Source: JADLHS01 sp044225555 (GTDB lineage: Bacteria; Verrucomicrobiota; Verrucomicrobiia; Limisphaerales; JADLHS01). From it: a stretch of 64,000 nt of DNA. The DNA lies in contig JBGAIM010000008.1 in NCBI GenBank assembly GCA_044225555.1, forward strand, positions 124,001 to 188,000. The letters run 5' to 3'. Both the position numbers and the translations under genes were made by a program. Shown here piece after piece: positions 1 through 7,328 of the stretch; positions within the stretch are counted from its first letter, which is position 1, and the number at the start of each line of letters is the position of its first letter. A model generated the notes under the pieces. It saw nothing but the letters and a program-made list of their open reading frames with translations. It had not been told where the DNA came from and did no database searches.

Positions 1-868
1 CCCCGAGCAGCGCGGTTTTCACGGGGTCGGTCGCCTTTTTCAACGATACGGCCAGGTCGCGGGTGTCCACTTCGCGCATCACTTTTTGCAGCGCGCTGCT
101 GTCCAGCCGCACCATGTCCTCGAACGTGAACATTTTTTGTCGGATGGCTTTGCTCAGGTCGGGGTTGCGTTCCTCGATGGAGGTCAACACGGTTTTGCTC
201 ACGGTTTTGTCCAGGTTGTTGAGCAGGGTCGCGGCGGATTTCACGCCGCCCGTGGTGCTGATGCCGCGCGTGGGTTTAACGCCGAGCTTTGGCCGGAGCA
301 CGGCCACGATCTTCTCGATGACTTCGATGGGGGTGGGTGAAAGGGTGGCCAGGCGTTCGATGACTTTGTCGCGCAGCTCGGGCGGGCATTGATTCAGAAA
401 AGCGGAGGCGTTGTCGGGCGGCAGGTGGCTGGTGAGGAGGGCGATGGCTTGGGGCTGTTCGGCTTTGACGAGATTGAAGAGTTCGCGTGGGTCGGCCTCG
501 ATGAGGGGTTGCAATACGGCGAGGCGGGCGGCGTCGCCGGCGGCGCGGTTGGCGATGGTGGCGGCGCGGCCCTGGCCAACGGCTTTTTCGAGCATCTGGC
601 GGACGTAGTCCTGGCCGTGGCTGACGGCGGTGCTGGCTTGGATGGCGACGGCGGCGAATTCCTGCAGCACGGCTTGTTGGAGTTCGTGGCTGATGCTGTG
701 GAATTTGCCCATTTCGGCGGCGATGGTTTCCATTTCGCTCTCGGCAAAGCTCTTCAGGATTTGGGCAGCGCTTTCGGGGCCGAGCATGAGCAGGAGCACG
801 GCGAGTTTTTGCGTGCGCGTGAGGGCCGCGGCGGGGTTCTCGAAGTTGTCAAGGTTGCCCGAGGTCAT
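1..868 (-). CDS. fliG: Flagellar motor switch protein FliG (partial, C-terminus outside window)
   Basis: FliG forms the cytoplasmic rotor ring on FliF and takes torque from the MotA stator. The reading frame starts at ATG 868-866, three bases after the fliF stop, as MTSGNLDNFENPAAALTRTQ, and stays open to the window edge (289 codons visible). The N-terminal part has the FliG pattern LAVLLLMLGPESAAQILKSF, and the middle domain shows RVVE/KM-like segments ending near MVRLDSSALQKVMREVD. The charged C-terminal torque helix is not in the window. It is the last visible gene of the operon flgB-flgC-fliE-fliF-fliG. Identification by family resemblance plus gene order is firm. Confidence 0.93.
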   Translation of the reverse strand, partial: MTSGNLDNFENPAAALTRTQKLAVLLLMLGPESAAQILKSFAESEMETIAAEMGKFHSISHELQQAVLQEFAAVAIQASTAVSHGQDYVRQMLEKAVGQGRAATIANRAAGDAARLAVLQPLIEADPRELFNLVKAEQPQAIALLTSHLPPDNASAFLNQCPPELRDKVIERLATLSPTPIEVIEKIVAVLRPKLGVKPTRGISTTGGVKSAATLLNNLDKTVSKTVLTSIEERNPDLSKAIRQKMFTFEDMVRLDSSALQKVMREVDTRDLAVSLKKATDPVKTALLG

Positions 869-871
869 AGG

Positions 872-2464
872 TCATTTCTCCCGGGTCGCGGTCATCCACG
901 AACGGATCGCTTGGGTCATGTTGTTGGGGTTCTCGCGGATGAGTTGGTTCAGCACTTCGACGGTGACGGCGCCGGAGTCGCCGGGGCGCAACGCACCGTT
1001 GCCGTTGGCGCGGCCATTCCCGATGGGGACGCCGAGGGGGATCTCGTCGACGGGGGTGCTTTTGAAAATCCGCCAGAAGGCAAACAGCACGGCGCACGCG
1101 AGCAGCGGATAGACCGCGTTTTTGGCGAGGTCCCACCAGTATTGGTTTTTTTGTTGGAGGTCGAGTTGCCGGGTGATCTCGGTGACGGGGCTTTCGTTGA
1201 AGGGCATTTCCTCGACCGTGATCTGGTCTTGGCGGGAGGCGTCCGGGCCTTCCTGAATGCCGAGCGCGCCCTGGACGACGCGTTTGATTTTCTGCATCTC
1301 CTCGGGCGTGCGCGCCGCGACGGTGCGGTTGGTGCCGTCGAGGGTGACGTTGGCGGCGACAAACACGGCAGCGGACAGGCGTTTGATGCCCCCCGGGGTC
1401 TGCATGATGCTGCTGATGCTCTTGTTGATTTCGTAGGAGTTGTTGGTGACCTTTTTGCGGGTCTTGCTGTTGTTGACGGGGGTGGCGGGGGTGGTGTTGG
1501 TTTCGGCGCCGGAATTGGCGGCGACGCCGGCAGCGGGGCTGGCCGCGTTGGCGGTCATGGTGTCGGTGGTGTCTTCAGTGATTTGGGCGGTGCGCACCAC
1601 CTGGCCTTCGGGATCAAATTTGGTTTCTTCGCGGGTCAGGGAGTCGAAATTGATGTCGGCGGAGACGCGCACGACGGATTGACCGGTGCCGAGGACTTTG
1701 GTGAGGATGTCCTCGGCTTTCTTCGCGAGGTATTTTTCGAGGTTCTGGCGCGCGCTCAACTGGGTGGCGGTCAGGCCGCCGACGGAATCGTTTTCGTTGT
1801 TCTCGGAAAGCACGTTGCCCTGGTTGTCCACCACGCTGACGTTGTTGGCGACGAGACCTTCGACGGCGTTGGCGACCAGGAAGCGGATGGCGTTAACGGT
1901 CTGGGGCGGAAGCTGACCATTGCCGCGCACGCGCACGAAGACGGAGGCGGTGGGTTTTTTGGTGTTGTCCACGAGCAAGCGGTTTTCCGGCATCACGATC
2001 ATCACGCGCGCGGCTTCGATGGCGTCCACCTGACCGATGGTGCGGGACAGTTCGCCTTGCACGGCGCGGAGGTAATTGGCGCGTTGCACGAAGTCGGAGA
2101 TGCCAAAGTTCGGTTTATCAAAAATCTCGAAGCCAACGCCTTCACCGCGGGGAATGCCTTTTGACGCGAGCTGCATCCGCATGTAGTGAACCTTGTCGCT
2201 GGGGACGGAGATGCTGCCGCCACCGCGGTTGATCTGGTAGGGCACCTTGGCTTCGTCGAGGGCGGCGACGACCTTGGCGGCCTCGGCTTCGTCGAGCTTG
2301 CCGTAGAGCAGCGCGTAATCCGGCCGGCTCGACCAGAAGACGAGCGCGGTCAACCCGAGCGCCACCAGCAGCGTGGTCAGCGCGATGCTGATCCGTTGCC
2401 CGACGCCAAGTTGCTTCCAGATGTTTAGGAGCTGGTTGCCTACCTGAGATAGTCCGTTGTTCAT
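872..2464 (-). CDS. fliF: Flagellar MS-ring protein FliF
   Basis: FliF builds the MS ring, the inner-membrane base of the flagellum and housing of the export gate. The 530-aa protein has the usual size for the family. It shows a first membrane helix at about residues 24-44, the YscJ/FliF ring-building region (LYGKLDEAEAAKVVAALDEA, then RVMIVMPENRLL), a low-complexity Ala/Thr/Asn middle section, a second membrane helix near residues 455-472, and a C-terminal cytoplasmic tail that binds FliG (LNQLIRENPNNMTQAIRSW). It lies 26 bp after fliE and 3 bp before fliG, so translation is probably coupled. Confidence 0.96.
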   Translation of the reverse strand: MNNGLSQVGNQLLNIWKQLGVGQRISIALTTLLVALGLTALVFWSSRPDYALLYGKLDEAEAAKVVAALDEAKVPYQINRGGGSISVPSDKVHYMRMQLASKGIPRGEGVGFEIFDKPNFGISDFVQRANYLRAVQGELSRTIGQVDAIEAARVMIVMPENRLLVDNTKKPTASVFVRVRGNGQLPPQTVNAIRFLVANAVEGLVANNVSVVDNQGNVLSENNENDSVGGLTATQLSARQNLEKYLAKKAEDILTKVLGTGQSVVRVSADINFDSLTREETKFDPEGQVVRTAQITEDTTDTMTANAASPAAGVAANSGAETNTTPATPVNNSKTRKKVTNNSYEINKSISSIMQTPGGIKRLSAAVFVAANVTLDGTNRTVAARTPEEMQKIKRVVQGALGIQEGPDASRQDQITVEEMPFNESPVTEITRQLDLQQKNQYWWDLAKNAVYPLLACAVLFAFWRIFKSTPVDEIPLGVPIGNGRANGNGALRPGDSGAVTVEVLNQLIRENPNNMTQAIRSWMTATREK

Positions 2465-2490
2465 TGATTACCCTTGCGACAAATGGCCCG

Positions 2491-2877
2491 TCAAACCTGC
2501 ATGCGCATCAGTTCCTGATACGATTCGAGGAGCTTGTTGCGGACCTCGACCATGAGTTGAAAAGAAACGCTCGCCTCTTCCATCGCGATCATGGCCTGGT
2601 GCAGCGGCACGCCGCGTTCGGCCAGCAAACCCGTCACGGCTTCCGTCGCGGCGGCCTGTTTGCCGCTGACCTCGGCAACCATGCGGCCCAGCGTGTTTTC
2701 AAAAGTTCCGCCGACCGGCGCGATTTCCGTATTCGGTTGCAGCGGTGCGGCCGGAGTCAGCTTTCCGAGTTCGTACTGCGGAATGACCGGACGGGCGATG
2801 TCGGGCGAGATGGCGGGAGCCATCGCGCGCAACATGTCCGGGCCAACCGGCAGTCGGATTGCGGAGAGCGGATTCAT
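2491..2877 (-). CDS. fliE: Flagellar hook-basal body complex protein FliE
   Basis: FliE links the MS ring to the rod and is needed early in export-apparatus assembly. The C-terminal half matches the family: FENTLGRMVAEVSGKQAAA, then PLHQAMIAMEEASVSFQLMV and RNKLLESYQELMRMQV at the end. At 128 aa it is slightly longer than typical FliE (about 100-110 aa) because of a Pro-rich N-terminal extension. It sits between flgC (19 bp upstream) and fliF (26 bp downstream) on the same strand. Confidence 0.95.
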   Translation of the reverse strand: MNPLSAIRLPVGPDMLRAMAPAISPDIARPVIPQYELGKLTPAAPLQPNTEIAPVGGTFENTLGRMVAEVSGKQAAATEAVTGLLAERGVPLHQAMIAMEEASVSFQLMVEVRNKLLESYQELMRMQV

Positions 2878-2896
2878 TCAGTGCGGCGCGGATGCG

Positions 2897-3331
2897 CTAG
2901 CGTTTGCCAATCGAAAGGGTTTGCAGCGCCATGGTGCGGGCATTGCGCACGACGGCGAGGTTCGCTTCAAAGGCGCGCGAGGCGACCATCATGTCGGCCA
3001 TTTCCTCGTGGATGCGGATGTCGGGCATGGCGACCATGCCGGTCTTGGGGTCGGCGTTGGGATCATCCGGCCGGTAGGTCAGGACCGGCGGGCGGTGATC
3101 CTTCTCGATGCGGGCGACCTGCACGCCGGTTTCCCCGGCGCCATCGGCGGACAAACCGGCTTGCTGGTTCAGAAGTTTCTCGAACACCACCTGCTGCCGT
3201 TGATAGGGCTTGCCGTCGAGGTCTTTCGCGAGGTTGGCGTTGGCGATGTTCTGGGTGATGACCTCCATGCGGATACGCTCGGCTTCGAGCGCGGAGGAGG
3301 TGGCGTTGATGCCGGTTAAGATGTTGATCAT
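2897..3331 (-). CDS. flgC: Flagellar basal-body rod protein FlgC
   Basis: FlgC is a proximal rod component exported by the flagellar type III system. The 144-aa protein has the N-terminal rod signature (ATSSALEAERIRMEVITQNI, then ANANLAKD) and the C-terminal motif MVASRAFEANLAVVRNARTM typical of rod and hook proteins. Length fits the family. It follows flgB by 9 bp and precedes fliE by 19 bp, the classical flgB-flgC-fliE order. Confidence 0.96.
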   Translation of the reverse strand: MINILTGINATSSALEAERIRMEVITQNIANANLAKDLDGKPYQRQQVVFEKLLNQQAGLSADGAGETGVQVARIEKDHRPPVLTYRPDDPNADPKTGMVAMPDIRIHEEMADMMVASRAFEANLAVVRNARTMALQTLSIGKR

Positions 3332-3340
3332 GGCTCAGGC

Positions 3341-3724
3341 TCAGTTGGAACGACCGGTGATGGCGAGGCGCAGGCGCAGGAGTTGGCCGGTGACGAGCTG
3401 GGTTTCGAGCGCGTGGGCGATGGTGTTCTGGTTCAGGCTGATCAATTCCTTTTCGAGCTGCACCGTGTTGCCGTCGCGCGTGGTGGCCACGGCGTTCGGG
3501 TCCACCGTGAGGGAGGGCTGGAGATTCTGGATTTGCGAGCCGTCCGGCGCGCTCATGGCCTGTTTGAGTTCGCTGGCGAAGGAGGGATTGACGTCCAGGC
3601 GCTGGTAACCGGGATTTTCGACGTTGGCCAGATTGCTGGCGATGGCCTCGTGCCGCAGAGCCGTGGCATCGAGCATCTTCTTCACCGCCGCGTAATTTGT
3701 CTGGCTGAACAGCGCGTCAATCAT
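3341..3724 (-). CDS. flgB: Flagellar basal-body rod protein FlgB
   Basis: FlgB is another proximal rod subunit. The 127-aa protein carries the rod signature near its N-terminus (ALRHEAIASNLANVENPGYQ) and the amphipathic C-terminal helix (LEKELISLNQNTIAHALETQ). It is the first gene of the operon. The start ATG 3724-3722 lies about 25 bp downstream of the -12 element of a sigma-54-type promoter. No strong Shine-Dalgarno sequence is visible. Confidence 0.95.
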   Translation of the reverse strand: MIDALFSQTNYAAVKKMLDATALRHEAIASNLANVENPGYQRLDVNPSFASELKQAMSAPDGSQIQNLQPSLTVDPNAVATTRDGNTVQLEKELISLNQNTIAHALETQLVTGQLLRLRLAITGRSN

Positions 3725-3748
3725 ACGGACACAATTTCGAGCCAGCCA

Positions 3749-3764
3749 AGCAGCGACAGTGCCA
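3749..3764 (-). promoter_or_regulatory. Sigma-54 (RpoN) promoter of the flgB operon
   Basis: Read on the minus strand the site is TGGCACTGTCGCTGCT. It has the GG-N10-GC spacing and only one deviation from the sigma-54 consensus TGGCAC-N5-TTGCW. The predicted transcription start is about 15 bp upstream of the flgB ATG. A sigma-54 activator gene of the NtrC type is present at 38932-40374, which makes the assignment more plausible. No transcription data are available. Confidence 0.75.
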
Positions 3765-3929
3765 GTGGGAAAAAACGGCCAATTACGGGGGTTTTATGCG
3801 GGCCAACTTTGCCCCGGGGAAAAAGATTCCGGCCGCCGGGGGAACGGCTAGGCAAGGAACGACCGGCGGAAAACGAGCGGCGAACGGGACGCTTCCCGCC
3901 CGCAAAACCGGCTTGATCACGTCAGCGCG

Positions 3930-4214
3930 TCAGGCCAGCCAGAGGAAGTACCAGTGCCGCTTCTTGGCCGGCTTCGTCGAGGGGAGCGTTTGCTGTGGAT
4001 CGCGGACCATCGAAGCCGGGGCGACTTCATGGACGCGGCTGGACGAGATCTGGGTCTCCTTGCCCTGAACATTCTTGAAGTGATAGCTCCCGTTCACGAG
4101 CTTCGGCTTGCCCCAGGCGTCCACCTGCGAACCGTTGTTCAACGTCAGCACATAGTGGCGCGCGCAGCCCGAAAGCAGCAAAGCACCCAGCAGCAACAAG
4201 AGGAGTCGGTTCAT
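3930..4214 (-). CDS. Small lipoprotein, YgdI/YgdR (DUF903)-like
   Basis: Starting at ATG 4214-4212 the product is 94 aa: a lipoprotein signal MNRLLLLLLGALLLSGC with Cys17 as lipidation site, followed by a short beta-rich domain (YVLTLNNGSQVDAWGKPKLV, then YHFKNVQGKETQISSSRVHE) of the kind found in YgdI/YgdR lipoproteins. The tail is short and basic. The longer frame from 4241 was rejected because it puts nine residues before a complete lipoprotein signal. Its function is unknown in the family. Confidence 0.75.
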   Translation of the reverse strand: MNRLLLLLLGALLLSGCARHYVLTLNNGSQVDAWGKPKLVNGSYHFKNVQGKETQISSSRVHEVAPASMVRDPQQTLPSTKPAKKRHWYFLWLA

Positions 4215-4301
4215 GGCGATTTTTGAAATAGGAAACAACAAAATGCACGGCTACGCCAGACAAGTCTTCCGTTTCCAGCCGGGCGCAGCTTGACATCGCC
4301 C

Positions 4302-4409
4302 CGGAGCGCGGGTCTGCGACCCGCAGCGACGCGCGCTGACGAATAGAATGCTGACTGCTGGCAGTGGTTGGAGGTGGGGAAGTGCGGCGGGATACAGTCC
4401 CGCGCTCCG
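4302..4409. repeat. Inverted-repeat bounded intergenic element
   Basis: CGGAGCGCGGG (4302-4312) and CCCGCGCTCCG (4399-4409) are perfect 11-bp inverted repeats. The inner flanks are also GC-rich and partly self-complementary (GGGTCTGCGACCC next to the left arm, GCGGGATACAGTCCCGC next to the right arm). The element ends within two bases of the start of the IS110-like remnant. It may be a small non-autonomous repeat. Copies elsewhere in the genome cannot be assessed here. Confidence 0.5.
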
Positions 4410-4410
4410 A

Positions 4411-4681
4411 AGCCTTGCGGCTGGCGGCGCAAAGCCTGTGGCAGGCCAAGAACTACTTCGGGGATTTATACCGGCGCTGGAAAGCACGCCTGGGCAGTCC
4501 CAAAGCCATCACGGCCATGGCGCATAAGTTGGCGCGCATCCTCTGGCATCTGCTCAAGTTCAAACAACCCTTCAACCCGGAAGTCTTCGCCAAAGAGGAA
4601 GCCAAAATGCAGCGCAAGAAGCTCGCACGCTTGGAGGCGATGGCCACGACGCTCAACTACCGCCTCGTTCCAAACCAATGA
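4411..4681 (+). pseudogene. IS110-family transposase, C-terminal remnant
   Basis: The reading frame encodes the C-terminal end of an IS116/IS110/IS902 (Transposase_20) enzyme: ALRLAAQSLWQAKNYFGDLY, then GSPKAITAMAHKLARILWHL, ending NYRLVPNQ. The N-terminal DEDD RuvC-like catalytic domain is absent. Homology starts abruptly at about 4411, right after an inverted-repeat element, so only about 90 codons remain. Its 3' end is 17 bp from the stop of the last integron cassette gene, where an attC would be expected. The element cannot transpose by itself. Confidence 0.8.
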
Positions 4682-4698
4682 CTTGCATGGCTAGTTTC

Positions 4699-5025
4699 TC
4701 AGGAGGCCGCGTTGGTGTCATAAACAAGATCGGAAATCTGACGTAACTCCTCCATGAATGACTCAAGCAACTCGTCAATCATCTGCTCGTCGGTCAGTCC
4801 ACGGCTACGCATCGAGGGCGTGACACCGACTGAAGTCACCTCCCACCCGCGACGCTGCAAAGCAACTCGGCCTGACTCATGGCTCACAGGCACACCGGCA
4901 GCGATGAGCGCCGTGCGGAAACCGGTAAGGAACGTCTCGGCCTCCTCAACGCGGGGTAAGAAATACATGCCCTTGCGTTTCTTTATCGTCGCGAGCTGCT
5001 CAATGGTCTTTTGGATGATGGGCAT
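4699..5025 (-). CDS. Integron cassette gene 5 (hypothetical soluble protein)
   Basis: The 108-aa protein has no signal or membrane segment and no recognised domain. It begins MPIIQKTIEQLATIKKRKGM, has a hydrophobic-helical middle (EAETFLTGFRTALIAAGVPV) and an acidic C-terminal helix (DEQMIDELLESFMEELRQIS). The ATG lies 14 bp after an attC (5039-5137), as expected for a cassette gene read away from attI. It is the most distal gene of the array. The attC that should follow its stop at 4699 is missing and an IS110 remnant starts there. Confidence 0.7.
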   Translation of the reverse strand: MPIIQKTIEQLATIKKRKGMYFLPRVEEAETFLTGFRTALIAAGVPVSHESGRVALQRRGWEVTSVGVTPSMRSRGLTDEQMIDELLESFMEELRQISDLVYDTNAAS

Positions 5026-5038
5026 GACGTGTGAAGCG

Positions 5039-5137
5039 GCCTAACGACAAAAGCTCAGCCACGCCGGACCAGTGACGTGGACCGCGAATGCGGACATGCC
5101 AGCGCCATCCGGCGTTGGCTGCAGCGATTTGTTAGCC
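5039..5137 (-). other. attC: Integron attC recombination site (99 bp, divergent type)
   Basis: On the minus strand the site opens with R'' GGCTAAC (5137-5131) and closes with R' GTTAGGC (5045-5039), fitting RYYYAAC and GTTRRRY. Between them are imperfect complementary L boxes (GCTCAGCCACGCCGG against CCGGCGTTGGCTGCAGC on the plus strand). At 99 bp it is longer and less similar to the other three sites, which are 93 bp. It belongs to the cassette of the gene at 5145-5549, whose stop lies 8 bp away. Confidence 0.85.
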
Positions 5138-5144
5138 GTATGTC

Positions 5145-5549
5145 TCACTTAATCAATTTTACCAGCGAACCGTCTGACGTGATGATAACACAGGCTCCAA
5201 AATGGTCGTTGGTCGGATTGTAGACGTAGAGTGCGATTGCGTGACCAGAAGATAGGTCATAGATAAGAAAATCCTGACCGTCTGCTCGCTTCGTCGTCAA
5301 GTAGCGGGTCGGCAAGCCGAATCGCGCTACGAAATTCGAGACGGACATGCCGTCCTTGTATGAGTATCGCTCGAATACGCTAACATTCGACTGTGTCACC
5401 GGAATCTTGGCTGGACGCCATGCCGCCGGAAAAGAGTTGGTGGTGTAATGACTCGATGCCCACATCTTCCGCAGCCCAGTCTCGTCCGAATCTGCAAGTG
5501 CGGCGGTAACGCAGAAAAGCAACGTAGCAAAAATGCGAAGTGCGTTCAT
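5145..5549 (-). CDS. Integron cassette gene 4 (secreted hypothetical protein)
   Basis: The 134-aa product has a cleavable signal peptide (MNALRIFATLLFCVTAALAD) and a mature domain of about 115 aa with the segments NFVARFGLPTRYLTTKRADG and QDFLIYDLSSGHAIALYVYN. This suggests a small beta-sandwich exported protein, possibly BamE/SmpA-like, though I do not recognise the family with confidence. The ATG is three bases from the R' box of the upstream attC (5552-5644), and the stop is 8 bp before the next attC. This tight packing is typical of gene cassettes. Confidence 0.75.
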   Translation of the reverse strand: MNALRIFATLLFCVTAALADSDETGLRKMWASSHYTTNSFPAAWRPAKIPVTQSNVSVFERYSYKDGMSVSNFVARFGLPTRYLTTKRADGQDFLIYDLSSGHAIALYVYNPTNDHFGACVIITSDGSLVKLIK

Positions 5550-5551
5550 AC

Positions 5552-5644
5552 GGCTAACGACTCAAGCTCAGCGACCCGGCGCTCGGGACGCAATGATTGC
5601 AACCGCGACGCCCCCGCCGGGTTCGCTGCAGCGCATGGTTAGAT
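5552..5644 (-). other. attC: Integron attC recombination site (93 bp)
   Basis: On the minus strand it runs from R'' ATCTAAC (5644-5638) to R' GTTAGCC (5558-5552). The inner parts pair as CAGCGACCCGGC against GCCGGGTTCGCTG with an extra base, as in folded attC sites. It has the same length and very similar sequence to the sites at 36733 and 37147. The stop codon of the preceding cassette gene (TAA 5641-5639) is inside the R'' box. Confidence 0.9.
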
Positions 5645-5968
5645 GTCCTGCTTCGTTTCACTGTGCTCTTTGTGTGCTTCGATATATCGGCGAAACAACA
5701 ACGCCTCGGTCACCCAAGTGTAGGAAAAAATGCTGGCTGCGAACAGAAAAACCAAGATAGCAATACTGTGGGTAGGAGGGCGCTGAAGAATCAGAAGGGC
5801 AACCACAACCACGTGAACTGCGCCAAGAAGCGTACTCGTAATCAACAAGACAACTCGCAACACGCGGAGCATGCGTATATCTCGCAGGTTCTTTCGAGGA
5901 TCGTGTGCTCTCGCCAAGTACTTGGCGTCGTGCCACTCAAAGTAGGAGCGAATCGGATTCATTGACAT
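5639..5968 (-). CDS. Integron cassette gene 3 (two-TM membrane protein)
   Basis: The 109-aa protein has a basic N-terminal segment (EWHDAKYLARAHDPRKNLRD), two predicted membrane helices (about residues 34-62 and 69-90) and a charged C-terminal tail. No family recognised. The ATG at 5968 overlaps the R' box GTTAGAT of the split attC, and the TAA stop lies in the R'' box of attC 5552-5644, so the gene fills its cassette completely. MNPIRS (5962) is an alternative start. In the ancestral array it would have followed the cassette gene now at 36836-37132. Confidence 0.75.
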   Translation of the reverse strand: MSMNPIRSYFEWHDAKYLARAHDPRKNLRDIRMLRVLRVVLLITSTLLGAVHVVVVALLILQRPPTHSIAILVFLFAASIFSYTWVTEALLFRRYIEAHKEHSETKQDI

Positions 5969-5984
5969 CTAACGACCCAAGCTC
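5967..5984 (-). other. Left half of a split attC (attL of the inserted element)
   Basis: The plus strand reads ATCTAACGACCCAAGCTC: the R' box GTTAGAT on the minus strand plus the adjacent spacer of an attC, identical in layout to sites 5552, 36733 and 37147. After position 5984 the attC similarity stops completely. The missing 75 bp are found at 36751-36825. The last 14 bases (5971-5984) are repeated exactly at 36737-36750. Confidence 0.85.
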
Positions 5985-6130
5985 GTCCTATAGTCTTCTC
6001 TGGTGGGCATTGAGAACCAGTCATTTAGCTCTCAAATTCGTCAATAGAATCAGGCATTTACTGACATTTGCAAGTCAGAACCGGTGCAAAACGCGACAAA
6101 CAATCACTAACCCATTTCGTACTCTTTACA

Positions 6131-6158
6131 CTGGCAGTTACTGGCAAAATCGCTGGCA
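6131..6158 (+). repeat. CTGGCA repeats, candidate integrase arm sites (left end)
   Basis: CTGGCA occurs three times in 28 bp (6131, 6141, 6153), spaced 10 and 12 bp. Two copies with the same 12-bp spacing and orientation occur near the right end of the element (36660, 36672). The shared block ACTGGCAA-N3-CGCTGGCA suggests arm-type binding sites for the element integrase. Binding is not shown. Confidence 0.45.
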
Positions 6159-6191
6159 CGCGGGCTGACGTTTTTTTCATTTGGTTGAGGG

Positions 6192-6698
6192 TCACGCGGC
6201 AAAATATCCAAGGCTTCGGAGCGACGAAAAGTTGCTTGCGGCGACGATGACGTGATCGAGCACTTCGATTTTGAGCAGTTGTCCGGCGCGGATTAAATCG
6301 CGTGTCACCTTGATGTCGGCTTCGCTCGGAGTCGGGTCCCCCGAGGGGTGGCAGTGCATGAGAATGAGGGCGTGCGCGGCGGTCGTCACTGCCAGTCGAA
6401 AGACTTCGCGACTATGAACCAAAAGGGTGTCTTGGGTGCCGATGGTGACAAGCTGATGGCCTTTGATGCGGCGGCGGGCATTCAACACGAGAACGGCCAG
6501 ACATTCGCGTTCGGGGTCGAAATGGGGGTGCGTAGCGATGTGCAATTTCCAATACTCGGCGGCCTTGTCGGGCGTGTCACATAGCTGCAAAGCCTCCGGC
6601 GTGGGACATTCGCGCAACGGCATGACCTTGTATTCGTAGGGGCTGGCAGGAAACTTGAACGGTGCAACCAGCGCAGGAGAAAAAGACGTGGCATTCAT
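6192..6698 (-). CDS. RadC-family JAB/MPN domain protein
   Basis: The 168-aa protein contains the RadC-type JAB metalloprotease fold motif: HCHPSGDPTPSEADIKVT near residues 114-131, preceded by RRRIKGHQLVTIGTQDTLLV. RadC-like proteins are common on plasmids and integrative elements; their biochemical role is uncertain. The N-terminal HhH part of chromosomal RadC is missing, as in mobile-element versions. The start MNATSF (ATG 6698-6696) was chosen because a small ORF ends two bases upstream; a longer frame to 6728 is open. It is the first gene inside the left end of the element. Confidence 0.85.
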   Translation of the reverse strand: MNATSFSPALVAPFKFPASPYEYKVMPLRECPTPEALQLCDTPDKAAEYWKLHIATHPHFDPERECLAVLVLNARRRIKGHQLVTIGTQDTLLVHSREVFRLAVTTAAHALILMHCHPSGDPTPSEADIKVTRDLIRAGQLLKIEVLDHVIVAASNFSSLRSLGYFAA

Positions 6699-6700
6699 GG

Positions 6701-6865
6701 TCAGTTCAGGCGTTGAAGTTGGTGACAAAGCGCGAACCGTATTTGCTGCACGGGCAATTCGCGGTTGGCATGGTGCGCGACGCAGGCGCGGGTTTTTGAA
6801 ACCGACGATGGCCGGACATTCGCCGGTGCTGCCGCTTCTTCGATTTGGAGATTTGTTGTCTTCAT
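6701..6865 (-). CDS. Small hypothetical protein upstream of radC-like gene
   Basis: A 54-aa ORF starts at ATG 6865 (MKTTNLQIEEAAAPANVRPS) and ends TGA 6703-6701, two bases before the radC-like ATG, suggesting coupled translation. The product is basic at the C-terminus (ANRELPVQQIRFALCHQLQR) with no known domain. The start follows an A-rich stretch on the minus strand. It is supported only by position and an open frame. Confidence 0.35.
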   Translation of the reverse strand: MKTTNLQIEEAAAPANVRPSSVSKTRACVAHHANRELPVQQIRFALCHQLQRLN

Positions 6866-6879
6866 AGCTTTTTTTTGAA

Positions 6880-7094
6880 ACCGCTGTCCGTCACCCTGCC
6901 GTTTGCTGCTCGCTTCACTGAGGGGGAGGCAGCCAGCCGCGCGCGCCAGCGCAGAAGAAACGCCAGCGAAAGCTAAAACCGTGACAGCGGTGGAAAGGGA
7001 AAGAGGGAAACCGCTGGCGCGGTTTTAGATCTCGCTCCCAAATCTCGGGTGGCTGCCGGACCAGTGAGCAGCAAACGGGAGGAGTGACGGCGAG
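6880..7094. repeat. ~215-bp nested imperfect palindrome
   Basis: Complementary arms nest around one centre: CGTCACCCTGCCGTTTGCTG (from 6889) pairs with CAGCAAACGGGAGGAGTGACG (7069-7089) with few mismatches. GGCAGCCA (6929-6936) pairs with TGGCTGCC (7050-7057). AGCGAAAGCTAAAACCG (6973-6989) pairs with CGGTTTTAGATCTCGCT (7020-7036). CAGCGGT pairs with ACCGCTG around a purine-rich loop. No ORF of note lies here. Possible roles: replication or single-strand origin of the element, structured RNA, or a MITE-like insertion. Confidence 0.7.
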
Positions 7095-7328
7095 CGTAAA
7101 ACCGGCGACGAAAGACAATCTAACTCAAATCTTCCCTTTGGCGTATTGGCGTGCGCCTATGCGCCTGCATGATGAGCCACAGGTGCATGGTTGAATTCGC
7201 ATTAGGTTTCACAGTCATGGGTATCCAGCGGCCTGCTGTCACTGCGATATTAGCGTGGACGGGATATCGAGTGACCGGATGGCGACAAATGGCGGATGCC
7301 AGGAAGACCCGAGAACATCGGGCCCTGT

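Noticed and set aside
389..2164. 591-codon plus-strand frame opposite fliF/fliG
   Set aside because: It is Gly/Asp/Val-rich shadow coding opposite clear flagellar genes; no domain and no ribosome site.
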